Part shown: one piece after another, positions 1 through 8,270 of the stretch
How positions within the stretch are numbered: position 1 is the first letter of the stretch
Layout: every line of letters begins with the position of its first letter
Source of the DNA: CAYTZN01 sp964442495
GTDB taxonomy: Bacteria; Pseudomonadota; Gammaproteobacteria; Legionellales; Legionellaceae
Direction of reading: 5' to 3'
Length of the DNA: 64,000 nucleotides
NCBI GenBank assembly: GCA_964442495.1
Contig: CAYTZN010000001.1
Coordinates: forward strand, 1-64,000
Made by a program: the position numbers and the translations under genes
Notes under the pieces: model-generated
The model's input: the letters and a program-made list of their open reading frames with translations, nothing else
The model's database searches: none
Told to the model about the DNA's origin: nothing

Positions 1-110
1 GAGAGCCAGTACAAAATTGTCGTATAGGGGTGTCTAAAAAATCGCGGCAAGATCATTCTTTTAATATCTCAGCTTTCAGACGTATTCTATCAAAAAATTG
101 GGGTTGTAAT

Positions 111-129
111 GTTGGGCCATGGGCCCAAC
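111..129. repeat. Short GC-rich inverted repeat downstream of the CAAX-protein gene
   Basis: GTTGGGC and GCCCAAC form a 7-bp stem around a five-base loop (CATGG). It lies about 30 bp past the stop of the gene at 161-2065. Read on the minus strand, a T-run follows after about a dozen bases, so it could act as a loose terminator. It could equally be one copy of a REP-like palindrome. The rest of 1-160 shows no gene. Confidence 0.45.
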
Positions 130-160
130 CTACGCTGTTGATTTCGGTTGTTGATGATTT

Positions 161-2065
161 TTAGCTAATAATGCAAGGACCCGCGCCCGGTTTTTTGCGT
201 TGAGGATCTTTCTCTTTAGGAAGATCTTTGTGAAAGAAAAATGTCGCTATATAATCTAAGCCCGTGCTAGCTTTTTGAGAGCTTTTTTCATATTTAATAC
301 CCAATGCATTTAATGCAACTTCACAAGCGTCTGGTCTTCTAAAAAAAGCATCCCTACGTTGTTCGTGATATGCTATCAATTCGGGATTAAACGTTAAACT
401 CTCCTCCATATACTGAACAAGTTGTGGCACATACCTTGGGTCGCCCTGCTCGAGGCATAGAGAAGCTTGAGTATGAAGTTCTTGTTTATCGCTTGCTTCA
501 ACTTTATATTGTTTTAAATGCTTATGTTTGCCGGATCCATGAATAAAAGCTCTACCGGTTAACTCACACGCTTCTCTGGAATTACATCCCTCAATGACAG
601 GGGGTAATGTTGTTCCCTGCAACATGAGATAATCGAAAACCATCTGTTGAAGTCGTCCAGTATGAGCTACTATAACATCACCAGCTTTGTATGTTCCTAA
701 ATCCAAATCGCCTTTTGTAAGATCAACAACATGAATTTTTTCATTTATACCTTTGACTTTTCTTATAAAATTCTCATCCAATACAATTGTTTGTGGAAGT
801 AACAATATGGAAAGCTTACCTGTTTTCTGGTTAAGTAAAAGATTAGCTTCTACAACTCGCTGCATTTCTGTAGCCTCGTCTAAGTTACCACTCTCTTTCA
901 TGCCTTTAGAGCTAATATCATAATGCTTTTCGGGATACAACCCATATACGAGTTGGCTATTAATCTCAGCATTCCCAGTAATATCTATAATTCTTTGTTC
1001 TGTCGCGGATAGGTGCATAGAAGTTATATCTGGCAACTGTTGGGCTGCCACCGATGACAAGCGCATTGTGGATGCTGGAGGAAGTTTTGAGACAACGCCA
1101 TCCAGATCTGTTACAAAACATGATCCTTGATGCCAGTCAGTTGGTTCTAATCCAATATAGGACGTTGCATTAAATATTTTTGCTATCTCATCTTTTTTCA
1201 GGATATCATCATCGTTGGCTGCACACACAGCAAGGTCCGCTTCAGGTAATTTTGGATCACTACTCTGATAGTCATGAGGCAAAGACGATATTTTTATTGC
1301 CCCCAACCCATGGACTACCTTTACTCCATCCAAGCTAGATTTAACGGACTCAAGGCTTGGAATCATACTTATTAACTGGCGACTGACTAATGGCTTGTTA
1401 TTTTTGTACATTACTTGGGTTTTAGTATTTATTAAATTTGCACCGAGTCTGTCATTACATTGAATGTCAAAAATTCCTTTAAAGCCGATTTCACGTAATT
1501 TTTGCATTAAAGTAATAGCAGCACGCTGATGGCCAAAACCTCGACCGGTATTCACGATTACCCTAATTAAGGCCATTTCACTAATCGGTTTTTGTGCCTT
1601 TTTTGTAGCTTCTAGATAAGCCGCTACATGTTTTTTCGTATCTTTCGTTGATTTTCCTTTGACCATTTCAAAAGCTTCATCAGATGATAGCTTTCCTGTT
1701 CGCTTTTGAATGCTTTTAATAGCACTAACCGTATGCTCACCAAAGTTTGGTGCTAATACTTGTTCACGACTTAAACCTAGTTCAGTCATGGCTTGAATTT
1801 CAATATTATTTAACGCTCTATATTTTGCAAAGGCATCCTCTAGTGATGCTCCTTTTTCCATTTCTGCTTTAATAGCACTAACCGTATTAGCGCCAAAGTT
1901 TGTTTCTAATACCTGTTCACGACTTAAACCTAGTTTAATACCCTCATCTTGCTGATATCTATATGGCGGATTTTGATGTCTCTTGTTGTTTATCGTTGTA
2001 CGACTTAAACGTAGTTTAATACCCTTATCTTGCTGATATCTATTTGGCGGATTCTGATGTTTCAT
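161..2065 (-). CDS. Putative effector: N-terminal repeats, GT-B-like region, C-terminal CAAX box
   Basis: No family was recognised with certainty. Residues 3-22 and 30-49 are a near-duplicate segment (HQNPPxRYQQDxGIKL). Residues 45-66 and 96-117 carry a second repeat of the form LGLSREQVLxxNFGxxTVSAIK, 51 residues apart. From about 165 there is an alpha/beta region starting IVNTGRGFGHQRAAI, followed by a late DVIVAHTG...LPPVIEG segment; both recall GT-B glycosyltransferases, but this is weak. The protein ends QRKKPGAGPCIIS: a basic stretch followed by Cys-Ile-Ile-Ser, a good eukaryotic farnesylation (CAAX) motif. Some Legionella Dot/Icm effectors are anchored to host membranes this way. No signal peptide or membrane segment is seen. 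The gene stands alone. An effector role is inferred from the CAAX box and the repeat architecture. Confidence 0.6.
   Translation of the reverse strand: MKHQNPPNRYQQDKGIKLRLSRTTINNKRHQNPPYRYQQDEGIKLGLSREQVLETNFGANTVSAIKAEMEKGASLEDAFAKYRALNNIEIQAMTELGLSREQVLAPNFGEHTVSAIKSIQKRTGKLSSDEAFEMVKGKSTKDTKKHVAAYLEATKKAQKPISEMALIRVIVNTGRGFGHQRAAITLMQKLREIGFKGIFDIQCNDRLGANLINTKTQVMYKNNKPLVSRQLISMIPSLESVKSSLDGVKVVHGLGAIKISSLPHDYQSSDPKLPEADLAVCAANDDDILKKDEIAKIFNATSYIGLEPTDWHQGSCFVTDLDGVVSKLPPASTMRLSSVAAQQLPDITSMHLSATEQRIIDITGNAEINSQLVYGLYPEKHYDISSKGMKESGNLDEATEMQRVVEANLLLNQKTGKLSILLLPQTIVLDENFIRKVKGINEKIHVVDLTKGDLDLGTYKAGDVIVAHTGRLQQMVFDYLMLQGTTLPPVIEGCNSREACELTGRAFIHGSGKHKHLKQYKVEASDKQELHTQASLCLEQGDPRYVPQLVQYMEESLTFNPELIAYHEQRRDAFFRRPDACEVALNALGIKYEKSSQKASTGLDYIATFFFHKDLPKEKDPQRKKPGAGPCIIS
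1920..2064 (-). repeat. Direct repeat of ~63 bp, 81-bp period, at the 5' end of the CAAX-protein gene
   Basis: The stretches 1920-1982 and 2001-2064 match at all but a few positions and are offset by 81 bp (27 codons). They therefore encode the same peptide twice without breaking the frame. The copies are similar enough to suggest recent duplication. Confidence 0.8.
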
Positions 2066-2169
2066 GTTGTTTACCGTTCTAAATCAATATAATGTAATTT
2101 AATTGTACACTAAAATAAAATTTTATCTTTTAAATTACAGGATCCAATTTGTATCTATTGATAAATTAA

Positions 2170-2279
2170 TAACCTATGGGGTCAGAGTCAATTGATTATG
2201 CCTATATCCAAAGTATGTGGGAGGGGGACGTAAATATCATGAAACGATGAATATCAATTGACTCTGACCCCATAGGTTA
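2170..2279. mobile_element. 110-bp palindromic element with perfect 27-bp terminal inverted repeats
   Basis: The 27 bases at 2170-2196 (beginning TAACCTATGGGGTCAGAG) are repeated without mismatch in inverse orientation at 2253-2279. They enclose 56 bp with no ORF. The GGGGTCAGAGTCAATTGA core resembles REP/BIME-type sequences often seen with IS200-like (RAYT/Y1) transposases, but no transposase lies in this window. A MITE or REP doublet is the likeliest reading. The rest of the 2066-2531 gap holds a weaker inverted repeat (about 2287-2295 with 2335-2343) and no supported gene. Confidence 0.75.
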
Positions 2280-2531
2280 CTTAAGAGGCCACGCTCCGTT
2301 TACACAAGGTAACAATGTTGTTTAACATCAAGAATGAGAGTGGCGTCCAATAATTCCAAAAATTGATTCCTGTAGGGTATAGATATGAGCTAAAGTGACA
2401 TCAATTTTTGGGTTGTCGTTGGTAAAATCAAAAATCAATACAGCATCCTCCGAGCTAAAGGTGTTTTGTAGCCTGGTTGCACTGGTTGGGACTGTATTTT
2501 TGTTAGGAATTACTACAGAGGGGTATGTTTC

Positions 2532-3746
2532 ATGGAGGGTTTTTCTTCAATTCGTTATGGTGGAGGATCATTTGAGCTACGGAAATTTTTTATAAGAATT
2601 TGTGCCTGGTTGCAGAGAAAGCCTGTTGTTATTTTAGATAGCGATCCATTACTGTGCGCAGCTATTTTGGCAAGCTCTGACAAAAAGGGATCTTTTATCG
2701 AGCACCTTTTTGCCATTCCTGCATGGCAGCCCATTTACTCTATTGAATCAGAAGATGGTAAACGCTGGAAAACACTGTCGTTGAATTGTTGCCAAGTGTT
2801 CCGGACATTACAATGGAAAGAGAGTTTGCCACTGCAAGTTACTTCTTATGTGCAAGCACTAGCAGATGAAATGAGTCTTTACCCCTGTCGTGTGATGAAT
2901 GCAGAACAGGTATCACGCATTACACTGAAGGTTTTATATGAGATGCTTTTTGAGCATGCAATTACACTAGAAGATGAAACACTTTTTTATGATGCTTCTA
3001 TTGAATGGCGTAAGGAAATTGCCTTAAAGGGGGCAGGGGATCGTCGAATAAAAGACGCATTTTGTGAGCGTTTGGTCCAAATCATTAAAGCATCGCGTTA
3101 TGGTGTCGGCCTCACAGAGGGTGAGAATGCTAGTGATCCTATGCTTTGGTTATCTGTATTTGCGCAGCCTTTTATTTTATCACCCCAAATCAATGTCAGC
3201 GATATTATGGTCGCAGTTTTTTCATTTTTGCGAGCAGATCCTGTGTTGTATGACCTTATTCGTAAAAAGGCAATAGAGGGCGATCATGCCTATTTAAATG
3301 CAGTTATTATGGAGTCCATTCGGCTGAAGCATCCTTTTCCTATTTTGGAAAGAGAGCTTTGTACGGAGATGAGCTTTGAGGGTAAAAGCTATCCGGCAGG
3401 GGCACAAGTACTTCTAATTATGGATCAATTTATTCAGGATATGGCTTTTGACCCCTATAAGTGGTTGGATTCTGAATTAAAACATCCGTTTGAGGGCCTT
3501 GTTTTTGGGGCAGGCAAGCGAATTTGTTTAGGTAAGATGCTAGCAAAACATTTAATGGTCGAGCTATTAAAATCGATGTTAATTCTTATTCCTGATATCA
3601 AAATTCAACCAGATCTTGGTCACGCTTATAGCGGTCGTGATAATGATAGCAAAGCTAGTTTTAGGGAGTCGCTTTATCAGATGAAGATATTTGGTCGTGC
3701 ATTTTGGAGAAGTTTTAAAATAGGATTTAAAAATGCATCAGGATGA
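2532..3746 (+). CDS. Cytochrome P450
   Basis: This is a heme-thiolate enzyme, presumably an oxygenase acting on an unknown small molecule. The heme-binding loop FGAGKRICLG places the ligand at Cys332. The K-helix ExxR pair is E261-S-I-R264. At 404 residues it is typical for a soluble bacterial P450. The start is supported by AGAGGGG at 2518-2523, 8 nt upstream; the same frame has a stop at 2469. The I-helix region (DIMVAVFSFLRADP) lacks the usual A/G-G-x-D/E-T/S oxygen-activation motif, so chemistry may be atypical. No ferredoxin or reductase gene is adjacent. It ends 9 bp into the convergent DUF2784 gene. An overlapping hydrophobic ORF in another frame (2395-2595) is not clearly part of it. 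Confidence 0.87.
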   Translation: MEGFSSIRYGGGSFELRKFFIRICAWLQRKPVVILDSDPLLCAAILASSDKKGSFIEHLFAIPAWQPIYSIESEDGKRWKTLSLNCCQVFRTLQWKESLPLQVTSYVQALADEMSLYPCRVMNAEQVSRITLKVLYEMLFEHAITLEDETLFYDASIEWRKEIALKGAGDRRIKDAFCERLVQIIKASRYGVGLTEGENASDPMLWLSVFAQPFILSPQINVSDIMVAVFSFLRADPVLYDLIRKKAIEGDHAYLNAVIMESIRLKHPFPILERELCTEMSFEGKSYPAGAQVLLIMDQFIQDMAFDPYKWLDSELKHPFEGLVFGAGKRICLGKMLAKHLMVELLKSMLILIPDIKIQPDLGHAYSGRDNDSKASFRESLYQMKIFGRAFWRSFKIGFKNASG

Positions 3747-4130
3747 TAGCGGCGGAACAGTGAAATATAAAATAAAAGAAAAAACAGAAAGTGCTGTAAA
3801 AATGGTGGTAAACATCCATTCACGATAAGTAATAACAAACAATCTTTCTACCCAATCATCAAAAAATCCTCTGCTATAAAGCGGCAAATTAGATTTTTCT
3901 CGACATTTATTTTCCATTGTGGTGAGAAAACACGGGATTGAAAAAAATACTTCAACAATTATAAAGATTAATAGAAGGATGTGAATATGTCGAAACGTTG
4001 GATTTATAGTCCAAGACCATCCGTGCGATTGTCCTATCAATATGGCAAAAGGTGTTAGTAACATAAAAAACGTAAATGAAATATGTATGCTAAGAATAGT
4101 GTATGCAGAACCTTTCCAAAATTGTTGCAT
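3738..4130 (-). CDS. DUF2784-like small membrane protein
   Basis: This 130-residue protein has about four hydrophobic segments: near residues 9-35, 49-68, and two crowded into 95-127. The pattern HIHILL...CFLTTMENKCRE, then a YSRGFFDDWVERL segment, matches the layout of the DUF2784 family (a His, a Cys before TxxEN, and a second loop before the last helix). The function of that family is unknown. It is convergent with the P450 gene and overlaps its 3' end by 9 bp. Confidence is good that it is a real membrane protein and moderate for the family. Confidence 0.65.
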   Translation of the reverse strand: MQQFWKGSAYTILSIHISFTFFMLLTPFAILIGQSHGWSWTINPTFRHIHILLLIFIIVEVFFSIPCFLTTMENKCREKSNLPLYSRGFFDDWVERLFVITYREWMFTTIFTALSVFSFILYFTVPPLSS

Positions 4131-4243
4131 TTAACGCCCTATTAATTAAATTTCTGATAAATTACTACAGCAATAGTGTTAGATAAATAGTTGCTCGATG
4201 TTTACGTCTTTGCAAGATTTTATTATCTAAAGGGACTTCATTT

Positions 4244-4552
4244 TTATTGTGGTTCAAGAATCTTTGCGGCACGTGGACCAGATTCAACAGCACTTTCCAT
4301 TTCAAACATATACATATCTGTTTTAGTATAAGGATTTGCAAAATACATGTTTTTCAAGTGAGTCTTATTTTCGGGTCGCAAATAAAATACACCCTGGTTC
4401 GTACTAAATTTAGGCTCATAAGTGTTTATTTTATTTCCATTATAAACGTAAGTATCCCAAACGTTGTAATCGATTATTTGCACATTATCTAAATGTAAAT
4501 ACTGATTAAACTCTGATTGTTTTATTTGGCTTGTCCGCGGTACGTAGGTGCC
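4244..4552 (-). pseudogene. C-terminal remnant of a flavin-containing amine oxidase
   Basis: Reading from the stop at 4244 back towards 4553 gives about 100 residues that resemble the last part of a FAD-dependent amine oxidoreductase. A GVFYLRPENKTHLKNMYFAN stretch is followed by ES...SGPRAAKIL, the usual FAD-site helix at the C-terminus of such enzymes. There is no FAD-binding N-terminus. A GTG at 4483 would give 79 residues, but coding similarity continues upstream to about 4535. There it runs into a partial copy of the dispersed repeat at 4531-4582. It is therefore a truncated gene, probably cut by repeat-linked rearrangement. Confidence 0.6.
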
Positions 4553-4582
4553 TTAGGATATTTAAAACCAAGTTGTCAACAG
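4531..4582. repeat. Partial copy of the TGTTGACAA-type dispersed repeat
   Basis: Read on the minus strand, this stretch starts CTGTTGACAACTTGG and runs through TTAAATAT, CTAA, GCACCTACGTACCGCGGACA. It matches the left part of the complete copy at 15150-15240 at about four of every five bases. The right half is missing. Its inner edge abuts the truncated amine-oxidase remnant. Confidence 0.65.
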
Positions 4583-4605
4583 ACCCTAGTGAAAAAAATA
4601 ATAAT

Positions 4606-6807
4606 TCATCGCGTTAAGTGGCGTAATCGAAGCGCGTTGCTGATGACTGAAACTGAGCTCAACGACATAGCCAGCGCCGCAATCATTGGGTTTAGCAATA
4701 CGCCGGTAAATGGGTACAGAATTCCAGCGGCCAAGGGAACTCCTAACGCATTATAAATAAATGCAAAAAATAAATTTTGGCGAATGTTTTTCATCGTGGT
4801 TTTCGATAAACGTAATGTGTTTACAATACCACTCAAATCACCGTGCAATAGGGTTATGCCTGCGCTCTCAATAGCCACATCGGTACCGGTGCCCATGGCA
4901 ATACCGACGTCAGCCTTTGCAAGAGCAGGTCCATCATTTACTCCATCACCCACCATGGCAAGAATTAATCCTTTGTTTTTGAGTTCATCAATAATACGGC
5001 TCTTGTCCTCAGGTAACACTTCTGCAAACACATGTTTTATTCCAAGGTTGGTGGCTACTGCATCAGCTGTTTTTTTGCTGTCTCCCGTTAGCATGTAAAT
5101 ATTAATGCCTCGCTTTTGCAATTCATGAATAGCAGAAGGAGTATTGGTTTTGATAGGGTCTTGTACCACTAAAATGGCGGCTATTTTGTTATCAATCGCC
5201 ATAAACATGACGGATGCGCCTTGGGTGCGATAGGTTTCTGCTTTGGCAAGAAGAGAATGAATGTCAATTTTGTTATCTTGCATCAGTTTGTCATTACCAA
5301 TGGCGATAAAACGATCATTCACCATGCCCGTTACACCTTTGCCTGTGGGAGCATCAAAATTCAAAACGGATGTTAGCGCCAAGTTCTTTTCTTTCGCAGC
5401 ATTTACAATCGCGAAGGCTTGCGGATGCTCGCTGTTATTTTCAAGACTAGCGGCTAGTAGTAAAAGCTCGCTTTCTTTATGTCCCTTTATACTTACAATG
5501 TTTGTCAGTGTAGGGCGACCTTCAGTAAGAGTGCCTGTCTTGTCAACGACTAGCGTATTGATTTTCTCCATGCGCTCGAGTGACTCCGCATTTTTAATGA
5601 GTACACCTGCACGTGCGCCTTGACCTATACCCACCATAATAGACATCGGTGTTGCGAGCCCTAGAGCACAAGGGCACGCAATAATTAACACAGAAACCGC
5701 TGCAATAAGCGCGTAACTGAAAGCGGGTTGAGGGCCAACAATAGCCCATACAATAAATGCCACTAATGCAATGAGGATAACAATAGGCACAAACCAGCCA
5801 GCCACTTTGTCCGCTAAGCGTTGAATAGGGGCACGACTGCGCTGAGCATCACTAACCATTTTTACAATACGCGAAAGCATTGTGTCATTGCCAACATGAC
5901 GGGCTGTCATGATGAAGCTGCCTGTTTGGTTGATGGTTGCCCCGATAACCTTCGCACCTACATTTTTCAGAACGGGTATTGGTTCGCCTGTGAGCATGGA
6001 TTCGTCTACATTGCTGTAGCCTTCATATACCTCACCATCCACCGGTATTTTTTCACCCGGTCGGACGCGCAGTAAATCCCCTACATGGACGACATCAAGC
6101 GATACCTCTTTCTCTTCACCATCTGCATCAATACGGTGCGCTGTTTCAGGAGCAAGCTTTAGTATGGCTCGAATAGCGCCTCCAGTCTGTTCCCGGGCCT
6201 TTAATTCCAGAACTTGTCCTAATAAAACCAATGTTGTTATCACTGCGGCTGCTTTAAAGTATACAGCGACCACGCCGTCATTGTTACGAAATGCAATGGG
6301 GAAGAAACTGGGGAAAAGGGTAGCCATTATACTGTAGGCCCACGTTACGCCCGTGCCCATAGCGACTAAGGTAAACATATTTAAATGGTGCGATTTAATC
6401 GATTGCCAGCCACGTTGAAAGAAAGGCGCGCCAAGCCATAACACGATGGGCGTTGCTAGCAAAAGTTGAATCCAGTTTGAAATCCTGGATGGCAACCATG
6501 GGTTTAATAGATGCTCACCCATTGCTAATGCAAAGAGGAGGAGGGTTATCAGAAGTGCAATCCAACATCGTTTTTTCATGTCGATGTATTCTGGATTAGG
6601 CACGGCTTTTTTTGTTAAGGCTTCTGGCTCTAATGACATTCCGCAAATTGGACAGTTACCAGGCGTGGTTTGATGAATTTCCAAATGCATGGGACAGGTA
6701 TACATTAACTCATCGATTACTTTTTCAGTAGATGGTTTTTGGGAGTGTTTAAGCCCATTGGTATGACAGCAATGTTGTTTTTTCAATTGTTTGTTTGCTC
6801 CTTGCAC
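4606..6807 (-). CDS. copA: Cu+-exporting P1B-type ATPase
   Basis: The enzyme pumps Cu+ from the cytosol across the inner membrane using ATP, giving copper tolerance inside phagocytes. The 733 residues begin with a His/Cys-rich tail and a heavy-metal-binding segment at about 36-61 (TCPMH...CPICGM), instead of a classical ferredoxin-like HMA domain. Eight membrane helices are expected, with the CPC metal site at Cys378-Pro-Cys380, the phosphorylated Asp in DKTGTLT (about 422), an HP motif (SEHPQA) and the hinge GDGVND. Length and sequence closely follow L. pneumophila CopA. The hinge reads DGVNDGPAL where the family usually has DGVNDAPAL. No copper regulator or chaperone gene is adjacent. Confidence 0.95.
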   Translation of the reverse strand: MQGANKQLKKQHCCHTNGLKHSQKPSTEKVIDELMYTCPMHLEIHQTTPGNCPICGMSLEPEALTKKAVPNPEYIDMKKRCWIALLITLLLFALAMGEHLLNPWLPSRISNWIQLLLATPIVLWLGAPFFQRGWQSIKSHHLNMFTLVAMGTGVTWAYSIMATLFPSFFPIAFRNNDGVVAVYFKAAAVITTLVLLGQVLELKAREQTGGAIRAILKLAPETAHRIDADGEEKEVSLDVVHVGDLLRVRPGEKIPVDGEVYEGYSNVDESMLTGEPIPVLKNVGAKVIGATINQTGSFIMTARHVGNDTMLSRIVKMVSDAQRSRAPIQRLADKVAGWFVPIVILIALVAFIVWAIVGPQPAFSYALIAAVSVLIIACPCALGLATPMSIMVGIGQGARAGVLIKNAESLERMEKINTLVVDKTGTLTEGRPTLTNIVSIKGHKESELLLLAASLENNSEHPQAFAIVNAAKEKNLALTSVLNFDAPTGKGVTGMVNDRFIAIGNDKLMQDNKIDIHSLLAKAETYRTQGASVMFMAIDNKIAAILVVQDPIKTNTPSAIHELQKRGINIYMLTGDSKKTADAVATNLGIKHVFAEVLPEDKSRIIDELKNKGLILAMVGDGVNDGPALAKADVGIAMGTGTDVAIESAGITLLHGDLSGIVNTLRLSKTTMKNIRQNLFFAFIYNALGVPLAAGILYPFTGVLLNPMIAALAMSLSSVSVISNALRLRHLTR

Positions 6808-6861
6808 TTTAATAATTCACCCTACTGGTACCCGCCAAGTAAATCAAGCATATGGTTTTTA

Positions 6862-7720
6862 CTAAGGCTTTGGAGCATTAGATAGTATTTGGTTATACCC
6901 ATCATTTAATAAATTAAACCCCGTCATTTCAATCACGCAAGCACATAAACGTAGTAATGCACCTGCTTTAAATGCAGTTATGCCATGTTTTGCATAGGCT
7001 TTTTGTAGGGCGTGGAACGTTGTATTAAATCTTTCTTTATTAGGATCAGACTGTCTCATCACTGCAGCAACATCAAATGGAATGGCGACGCCAGTAAAAA
7101 TGGTTGCGGGTATTGCAGCGCCCACTACCGTGGAGGCAACGTGGTGAGCGGTGCCTCTGCCTGAAATTATAGGATCAAGGCGTTTTTTTAATTCTGGTGA
7201 GGTTATAAATAAGCCACTTAAAAACGTTCCATTACGAATCGCCATGGGAAGAATGCCCGTATAAAAACCGGATATGCCAGAGCTTCGTAAGATTCTCATA
7301 AACGATTTATGCGGTGGCTCGCTATATTTTTGTATGGAAATGACGGTGACTTCATAGGGATTTGCGACCAGTGCGGTGGCACTTCCAGTGATAAATCCAG
7401 CAGCAAATTTTCGGCCAATATAGGGTCTCTTGGGTTAATTTGCTCTATTTTTTCAGCAGCATGGTTAATAGCCATTCAGCAATAGGAAAAAGTGGTTGCA
7501 TCGTAAGATTGGCAGAAATTCCTCGATAGTAATTGCGCGATTTTGAAAAAAATGTTGAGTGAGATAAATCACCAGGAAATTTACTCTCAAGAATTTGTGT
7601 GCGTTGATAAAGGCTTTTAGCAAACAAGGGATACCAGGCTGGAAGATTCGTGAGAGATGCTGCCTGAACAGCCACTTCTTTTTGATTGGATTCAATAAAT
7701 TTATTTAAAATCTCGTACAT
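6862..7720 (-). pseudogene. Mitochondrial carrier family protein, broken by frameshifts
   Basis: Three frames joined together encode a carrier with three tandem modules: a degenerate first signature (PLFAKSLYQRTQ), a second (NPYEVTVISIQ) and a third (IPFDVAAVMRQ). The 5' part (to 7445) stops with TAG just after an A6 run at 7448-7453. A short stretch IEQINPRD continues in the next frame. From about 7425 the third frame (PYIGRKFAAGF...) runs to the stop at 6862. Two frameshifts are therefore needed to restore one protein of about 285 residues. Mitochondrial carriers are eukaryotic; L. pneumophila LncP is a known translocated example. The start at 7720 is preferred over 7738 because AAAGGGAT precedes it. 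This is either a recent pseudogene or two sequencing errors. Confidence 0.75.
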
Positions 7721-7805
7721 GTATAATCCCTTTTTCATTTATCGTGACAAACGTCATGAAATATAATGTTAATTGATGCTGTTCTCAATCTCATGGGCCA
7801 ATAAA

Positions 7806-8186
7806 ATGAACGATGCAGTTATTGATGTACTGATTAAACAAGAAAAACAATTGCTAGATAGGGTGGATGCCTTAGAAATACTTACGGATCTTATTGATGA
7901 TGAATTTATAGAAATTGGCAATAGTGGGGTTTTTCATGACAAAGCTGAGGTCATTCGATGGTTGCAGCAGGAGGAACCAGCAGTGCGCGTCGGTGCGTCT
8001 TTTAAGGCAAAGCCACTCTCTGAGGGCTTGATATTATTGACGTATATCAGCTTTATTAAGAATACAAAAGATTCACAGGATAGGCAGGTTATGCGTTCTT
8101 CAATATGGAAATTGGGAAATAATAGAAAGTGGCGAATGATTTTTCATCAAGGAACCCCTTTAATCTGTGGTGATGTACAAAAATAG
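7806..8186 (+). CDS. SnoaL/DUF4440-like NTF2-fold protein
   Basis: This is a cytosolic protein of about 126 residues from the ATG at 7806. A TTG or ATG 11 codons upstream (7773/7776) is an alternative. The pattern LIKQEKQLLDRVDALEILTDLIDDEFIEIGNSGVFHDKAEVIRWL, and a late WxxxxxRKWRMIFHQGTP strand, fit the cone-shaped NTF2-like fold of DUF4440 proteins. Members include small-molecule isomerases and many proteins of unknown role; no catalytic function can be assigned. It is divergent from the broken mitochondrial-carrier gene. Confidence 0.65.
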   Translation: MNDAVIDVLIKQEKQLLDRVDALEILTDLIDDEFIEIGNSGVFHDKAEVIRWLQQEEPAVRVGASFKAKPLSEGLILLTYISFIKNTKDSQDRQVMRSSIWKLGNNRKWRMIFHQGTPLICGDVQK

Positions 8187-8270
8187 GTTAGCACTTGTAT
8201 TTGTAAAAAATCGCACAATTAAGGCGATGCTCGCGATTGCAATTATCACTCCCGAATATGGTTTGGTCAT
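8160..8270 (-). CDS. Possible 36-residue single-span membrane peptide
   Basis: An ATG at 8270 preceded by AAGGTGA opens a 36-codon ORF. It encodes MTKPYSG, a hydrophobic span (VIIAIASIALIVRFF), then a polar end. It overlaps the 3' end of the DUF4440 gene by 27 bp on the opposite strand. The ribosome site and single hydrophobic helix are the only support. The rest of 8187-8478 is upstream DNA of the barrel gene. Confidence 0.3.
   Translation of the reverse strand: MTKPYSGVIIAIASIALIVRFFTNTSANLFLYITTD

Noticed and set aside
2395..2595. Hydrophobic 66-codon frame overlapping the P450 start, as a lost N-terminal anchor
   Set aside because: The P450 ATG at 2532 has its own good ribosome site, most bacterial P450s are soluble, and no frameshift signal joins the frames.
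4247..4492. Plus-strand 81-codon frame
   Set aside because: It mirrors the amine-oxidase remnant; the minus-strand translation has family-like motifs and this one does not.
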